From contig CAITND010000165.1 in the NCBI GenBank assembly GCA_903893625.1, positions 1 through 43,049 on the forward strand: 43,049 nt of DNA, read 5' to 3'. Source of the stretch: an uncultured Oscillatoriales cyanobacterium. Its GTDB lineage: Bacteria > Cyanobacteriota > Cyanobacteriia > Cyanobacteriales > Microcoleaceae. The notes beneath the pieces are model-generated. The model saw only the letters and a program-made list of their open reading frames with translations, was not told the origin of the DNA and searched no databases. A program made the translations under genes and the position numbers. Numbering within the stretch: position 1 is the stretch's first letter; every line of letters begins with the position of its first letter. This document shows, piece after piece, positions 38,651-43,049 of this stretch.

Positions 38651-39682
38651 ATGAATGATGATATTCGACATTTGGGAATTAACCTCAATAATTGGTATGT
38701 TGTTGCAATCAGTAAAGAGGTACAAAATAAACCTATAGAGGTGCGATTATGGAATCAAAATATTGTTTTATTTCGGGATAGTTTAGGAACAATTCACGCC
38801 TTAGAAAATAGATGTCCCCATCGACAAGTTAAACTGAGTCATGGTAAAATTGTTGAAAATAATTTAGAATGTGCCTATCATGGTTGGCAATTTAATTTCC
38901 AGGGGGAATGTGTCATGGTTCCTTATTTAGAAGATAATCAAAAATTACCGAAAAATTGCAAAATCCGAGAATATCCCGTAATAGAGTTAGATGGGTTTAT
39001 CTGGCTATTTCCGGGGGATAATTCAACAGAAATTCAACCCTTGGGAGTTCCTGAATGGGATGATTTCAATTATATTGCCACGGTTTCAGTTATTCATTGT
39101 CAAGGGCATTTTTCCTTTTTAATTGAGAATTTAATGGATATGTATCATGGACATTTACACCAAGATTGGCAAGCGTGGACAGATGCTATTTTAGACAAGA
39201 TAGAAGAAGATGAAAACCGAGTTGATGCCTATTACCAAGCTCAGAGTTATTATAAAATTGATAAAATTTGGTCAATTTCCCAGCTATTTTTTCCGGCTTT
39301 AAGACAACTCCACCCTGAACCCTTAACCGTGAGTTATATTTACCCTCACTGGGTTTCAACCTTGGGACAAGATTTCAAAATCTACTGTTTATTTTGTCCG
39401 ATTAGTTTAACAGAAACCCGTGCTTATTTAATCCATTTTACCTCTTTAAATGCTTTTTGGCGACTCCATAAACTCCCGATAAAATTTAGGAAATTTGTGA
39501 AAGATTTATGTTTTGGTTCAGCACAACAACTCTTAGATGGGTTAGTCAAACAAGATATTTTAATGATTAAACAAGAACAACAAGCGTATTTACAACATCC
39601 CCAATGTCAAGGGTATGAATTTAATCATACTATTAGAAGTGTTCAACGGTTAATTCAACGTCAAGCTGAACCTTCAACCTAA
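38651..39682 (+). CDS. Rieske non-heme iron oxygenase (CruH-like candidate)
   Basis: A 343-residue oxygenase alpha-subunit-type protein. The N-terminal Rieske domain has Cys55-x-His57 and Cys74-x2-His77 ([27 protein letters not shown]). The catalytic domain has the mononuclear iron motif [15 protein letters not shown] with Asp163, His166 and His170 or His168. The start is ATG 38651; a longer upstream reading would lie inside the inverted-repeat element and is rejected. Its position behind a CrtU/CruE-like enzyme suggests that it oxidises the ring methyl of an aromatic carotenoid, as CruH does for synechoxanthin. The pathway link is inference. Its TAA interlocks with the TAG of the convergent kinase gene. 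Confidence 0.75.
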   Translation: MNDDIRHLGINLNNWYVVAISKEVQNKPIEVRLWNQNIVLFRDSLGTIHALENRCPHRQVKLSHGKIVENNLECAYHGWQFNFQGECVMVPYLEDNQKLPKNCKIREYPVIELDGFIWLFPGDNSTEIQPLGVPEWDDFNYIATVSVIHCQGHFSFLIENLMDMYHGHLHQDWQAWTDAILDKIEEDENRVDAYYQAQSYYKIDKIWSISQLFFPALRQLHPEPLTVSYIYPHWVSTLGQDFKIYCLFCPISLTETRAYLIHFTSLNAFWRLHKLPIKFRKFVKDLCFGSAQQLLDGLVKQDILMIKQEQQAYLQHPQCQGYEFNHTIRSVQRLIQRQAEPST

Positions 39683-42600
39683 GCTTTTTGCTTCAAAATT
39701 AATAAGGTAATATCATCAAACTGTTTTTGTTCACCCCGAAACGTGACAACATCATTAATGACCGCTTGTTTAATTTCTTCTATCGGGTTTTGCCAATTTT
39801 GAGAAATCACATCACAGAGTCTATCCAGTCCATACTGTTGTTTATCAAGATTAAATGTTTCAGTAATTCCATCCGTATATAAAACAACCCCATCCCCAGT
39901 TTTTAACTCAACTGTTGTGGAATTAATAAACTCCGTAATATTTTCATCTAACGCAATTGGAATTCCCAAATCAATTGTATCAATTCGTTCAATTTCCCCA
40001 CCAGAACGAACAATCAAAATTTCTTCATGCTGTCCGCTAACTGTTAATAAACCTTGATAATAATTTAAAAGGGCTAAAGTTAAATTCCGATTAACATTCA
40101 TCCGTTCAACATTTTTATAAAGTGTCCGGTTTAAAATAGTCAGAAATTGTATCGGGTCAGTTTCTCGAATTTCCGTGAGTGTGCGAATTCCCATTTGAGC
40201 CATTAACATTAAAATTCCACTTTCTAACCCATGTCCGGTGACATCTCCAATTCCTAAAGTCACAACACCATCGGTTTCTAAAACATCATAATAATCTCCC
40301 CCAACTTCCTCCGCAGGTTCCATAAATCCCACAATTTCTAATTCAGAAATCATGGCAAGTTCTTCTGGCTTTGGTAAAATCATTTGTTGTAAGCGACGAG
40401 TCACTTCTAATTCCGTTGCTAACCGTAAATTTTCAGCGTGGAGGCGACTAACATTAACATGGGTACGAATTCTGGCTAAAAGTTCATCCTTAGCAAAGGG
40501 TTTCATCATATAATCATTTGCACCCATATTTAACCCCGTTACTATATCTTGAACTTGAGTTTTAGCCGTTAATAAAATAATCGGTAATTCCGTAGCATCG
40601 AACTGTTCTCGGAGTTTTTGAGTGACTTCATACCCGGTAATTTTAGGCATCATCACATCTAATAACATCACATCAACTTTCAGTCCATTTTTAATTAATT
40701 CTAAAGCTTCTTCGCCATTACTCGCTTGAAAAACTGCATAATGATGTAAGGAAAGATTATTGAATAAAACCTGACGATTCACAATTTCATCATCCACAAT
40801 TAAAATTTTAATGGTTTCTGGAGAATAATTAATTGACGGTTGAAAAAAACCAGGATTAACGGCTAATAATGTATTGATTGGTATAGGTTTTAGAGAATTT
40901 TTAATCGGGTTTTCCGTAGGAATTTTAACCGCATTTTCGGCAATAGGGAGGGTAAAGGTAAATTGAGAACCAACACCTAATTCAGATTGAACGGTTACTT
41001 GTCCCCCATGTAATTCAACTAATTGTTTGGTAATGGTTAATCCTAATCCGGTACCGCCATATTCTCTAGCGGTAGAACCTTCCGCTTGTTCAAAGGATTC
41101 AAAAATCCGATCTAATTTATCAGCCGCAATGCCAATTCCTGTATCAGAAATAGTAATTGCCATTTGAGAGATTTCAGTTTTAGGCAAAATTATGGCTGAA
41201 ATTTCCACAATTCCTTCTGAGGTAAATTTGATGGCATTTCCGATTAAATTATAGAGAATTTGTTGTAAACGGTTTTCGTCTGCTTCTGCTAGAGGAAAAT
41301 CAACTGAAATCCGATTAACGAGGTGTAAATTTTTCTGATTAATTAGAGATTGACTCAGGATTAAAACCGCATCAACAATGGCATGAATATCAATAGGTCG
41401 CAGTTGTAGTTCTATATTTTGGTAGCGCAGTTTAGAGAAATCCAGAAGATCATTGACTAAACTTGATAAACGGCGACCACTGGCAGCAATCATTGATAAA
41501 TTGCTGTTAGTTTGGGGAGGTAAATCTCCCGTTGCACCATCAATTAAAGATTCGGCAATTCCAATAATTCCATTCAAAGGAGTTCGCAGTTCATGGGAGG
41601 TATTGGCTAGAAATTCATCTTTTAATTGATCTAAATGTTGCAGTTCTTCATTTTTAGATTCTAAAACTGTAAAGGATTCTTTTAACTGTTTTGCCATGCG
41701 ATTAAAGGATTTCGCTAATTGACCTAATTCGTCTTTCCGTTTGAGATTAACGGTTTGTTTCCATTCTCCTTGAGCAATTTTTTTGGCAGCAATATTTAAC
41801 TGTAAAATCGGTTTGACAATCCATTGCGCTGTTAATAATCCAATCAATGTGGCTCCTAATAATGCTAAACTACATAAAATAATTGTGGTACGAGTATTGG
41901 CATTAATTTGTTCCATAAAATCTGATTCAGGAACAACCACAATAATTAACCAATTAACAGTTTTTCCTTTATTAAAAGGTAACACTTTAACAAAATAGTG
42001 ATGGTAATTCCAAATAAATTCTAGTTCTTTGCCTTGTTTAATATCGTTAAAATTAATAAAGGTTTGGGTTAAATATTTTGCTGTGGCTTGAGTTAAAGAA
42101 TTTTGACTATTAACGGCGGGAAATAACTGTCTTTCGTTATTAATTTCTTGAAAAGGTTTTTCTAAGGTTGATGTTGCTAATAAAGTCCCCTCACTATCGA
42201 TTAAAAAGGTTTGTCCTGATTTTCCTACCTTTAATCGATTTAAAAAATCTCCAATTCCATCTAAACGTAATGCAGTATTGAGAACCCCTTGAATTTTTTG
42301 GGTTTGGGGATCATAAACGGGAAGCAAAGCACTCATTAATAACGTCGGTTCTAATAGGGATAAATAAACCGAACTCCAAGTCGATTCTCCCGCTTTGACG
42401 GCATCTTTATACCAAACCCCTTTGCGAGTATCAAAATCTTTAACAATTGTTGCAACTTCTGTGCGATCGCCTTGATTATTGGTTTTATAAGAATAGAAAT
42501 CAAAATTAGTAAATTTGTCAACTACATTAATTCTTAAAGATCCATCGCCTAACTGTTCTCCTGTGCGTTCCTGACCCGCAGCATTGGTAATTTTAATAAA

Positions 42601-42963
42601 ATTAATATCAGGATAAAGTTGTACCTGTCGCCAGAGATATTTTTCCCACTGGGTTAAATCTTGAAAACTCAAAATCCCCGATAAAATTAAATTAGAATGG
42701 GTTTGATTAATCTTTTCGGGAATGGCTAAATAGGCTTCTAAATTTTGTTCAACTCTAGCACTAATTTCATTTTGTAACTGACTCACCACTTCATTAACGG
42801 CTTTCTGTCCAGCATTAAAAGATAGCCATCCAACAATGCCAACAGCCCCAAAAATTTGCAGTAAAAATGGTACAATCAAAACTGTTCGGATCGGAATTGG
42901 ATGGCGACTTTTCCGAACAATCTTGATCCAGATTAACTGAAATTTAGGCAAGGAAATTGACAT
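39679..42963 (-). CDS. hybrid sensor histidine kinase with receiver and SpoIIE-type phosphatase domains
   Basis: A 1094-residue membrane protein. In order it has: a first TM (about 27-48); an extracytoplasmic dCache-like sensor (about 50-355); a second TM (about 358-383); HAMP (384-436, [20 protein letters not shown]); HisKA with [11 protein letters not shown] (His457); HATPase_c (NLIGNAIKF 572-580, DTGIGIA 607-613, GGTGLGL 636-642); a receiver with Asp769 in LLDVMMP and Lys821; and a PPM/SpoIIE phosphatase (EEVGGDYYD 885-893, DVTGHG 907-912, YTDGITE). The last domain is of the RsbU kind that dephosphorylates anti-sigma-factor antagonists. Thus kinase input and phosphatase output share one chain, which is an unusual combination. 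No anti-sigma or STAS gene is in the window. Confidence 0.93.
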   Translation of the reverse strand: MSISLPKFQLIWIKIVRKSRHPIPIRTVLIVPFLLQIFGAVGIVGWLSFNAGQKAVNEVVSQLQNEISARVEQNLEAYLAIPEKINQTHSNLILSGILSFQDLTQWEKYLWRQVQLYPDINFIKITNAAGQERTGEQLGDGSLRINVVDKFTNFDFYSYKTNNQGDRTEVATIVKDFDTRKGVWYKDAVKAGESTWSSVYLSLLEPTLLMSALLPVYDPQTQKIQGVLNTALRLDGIGDFLNRLKVGKSGQTFLIDSEGTLLATSTLEKPFQEINNERQLFPAVNSQNSLTQATAKYLTQTFINFNDIKQGKELEFIWNYHHYFVKVLPFNKGKTVNWLIIVVVPESDFMEQINANTRTTIILCSLALLGATLIGLLTAQWIVKPILQLNIAAKKIAQGEWKQTVNLKRKDELGQLAKSFNRMAKQLKESFTVLESKNEELQHLDQLKDEFLANTSHELRTPLNGIIGIAESLIDGATGDLPPQTNSNLSMIAASGRRLSSLVNDLLDFSKLRYQNIELQLRPIDIHAIVDAVLILSQSLINQKNLHLVNRISVDFPLAEADENRLQQILYNLIGNAIKFTSEGIVEISAIILPKTEISQMAITISDTGIGIAADKLDRIFESFEQAEGSTAREYGGTGLGLTITKQLVELHGGQVTVQSELGVGSQFTFTLPIAENAVKIPTENPIKNSLKPIPINTLLAVNPGFFQPSINYSPETIKILIVDDEIVNRQVLFNNLSLHHYAVFQASNGEEALELIKNGLKVDVMLLDVMMPKITGYEVTQKLREQFDATELPIILLTAKTQVQDIVTGLNMGANDYMMKPFAKDELLARIRTHVNVSRLHAENLRLATELEVTRRLQQMILPKPEELAMISELEIVGFMEPAEEVGGDYYDVLETDGVVTLGIGDVTGHGLESGILMLMAQMGIRTLTEIRETDPIQFLTILNRTLYKNVERMNVNRNLTLALLNYYQGLLTVSGQHEEILIVRSGGEIERIDTIDLGIPIALDENITEFINSTTVELKTGDGVVLYTDGITETFNLDKQQYGLDRLCDVISQNWQNPIEEIKQAVINDVVTFRGEQKQFDDITLLILKQKA

Positions 42964-42995
42964 TGATGATAAAAAGTTGTGGTGTTTGAGTGGGT

Positions 42996-43023
42996 AATTA
43001 CGAATTACGAATTACGAATTACG
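42996..43023 (+). repeat. heptamer array AATTACG x 4
   Basis: Four exact 7-bp units, 33 nt upstream of the start of the leftward sensor kinase gene, near the window edge. The 7-bp period is shared with the other arrays, but the unit sequence is different. Confidence 0.95.
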
Positions 43024-43049
43024 AATGGGTGATGGGATGGAAAGTCGCA

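Overview
The window is chromosomal DNA from a cyanobacterium, most likely a filamentous Oscillatoriales type such as Planktothrix or Oscillatoria. The genus is an inference; the phylum is well supported. Evidence for the phylum is: about 18 exact GCGATCGC (HIP1) octamers counted by eye, NtcA, a Tic20-family protein, a ferrochelatase with a C-terminal chlorophyll-binding-type helix, a PEP-CTERM surface protein, and heptameric tandem repeats in many intergenic spacers. Most genes are housekeeping or conserved cyanobacterial genes. I see no prophage, transposase, CRISPR array, rRNA or tRNA.

Left part (1-9.7 kb): a glutathione S-transferase; a small bitopic coiled-coil protein directly before the division transpeptidase ftsI (an FtsL-like arrangement); an Hpt phosphotransfer protein; radC; a MOSC protein; a PEP-CTERM protein ending at a strong bidirectional terminator; then a leftward block of a coiled-coil protein, rpsF and a Tic20-family protein.

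Middle (9.8-25.6 kb): a small Cys-rich protein; a rightward run of glyA, a WecA/TagO-type sugar-phosphate transferase, cinA and a DUF3352 protein; a CHAD protein; a compact His-rich membrane protein followed by a 5'-truncated acetyltransferase; a 2H phosphoesterase and a HAD phosphatase. An arsenic/phosphate module follows: a PstS-like lipoprotein, an ACR3 arsenite exporter and a Cys8/Cys80/Cys82-type arsenate reductase. A YqgF-like/DUF3084 pair and ntcA are read leftward.

Right part (25.8-43 kb): fabI and hisB separated by a repeat-filled spacer; a Uma2 nuclease; a PP2C + VWA pair resembling two thirds of the TerY-P triad; a DUF6883/DUF4926 pair; a secreted FAD oxidoreductase; DUF4126; hemH diverging from a methyltransferase; a CYTH protein; and a gluconokinase remnant. 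Next come a Rieske-containing CrtU/CruE-like FAD enzyme and a Rieske oxygenase (a candidate aromatic-carotenoid, synechoxanthin-type pair), split by a 92-bp inverted-repeat element. The window ends with a 1094-residue sensor kinase-receiver-SpoIIE phosphatase fusion.

The most distinctive non-gene structure is the intergenic repeat landscape. Heptamer arrays, some as facing arms, reach the fabI stop and hisB start codons. G-rich 9/18-bp repeats sit right after stop codons in one consistent orientation. Short palindromes also follow stop codons closely. I did not find a clearly new biological system. The best candidates for follow-up are the putative FtsL, the carotenoid pair with its embedded element, the PstS-arsenic cluster with a Pho-box-like promoter, and the kinase-less VWA/PP2C pair.
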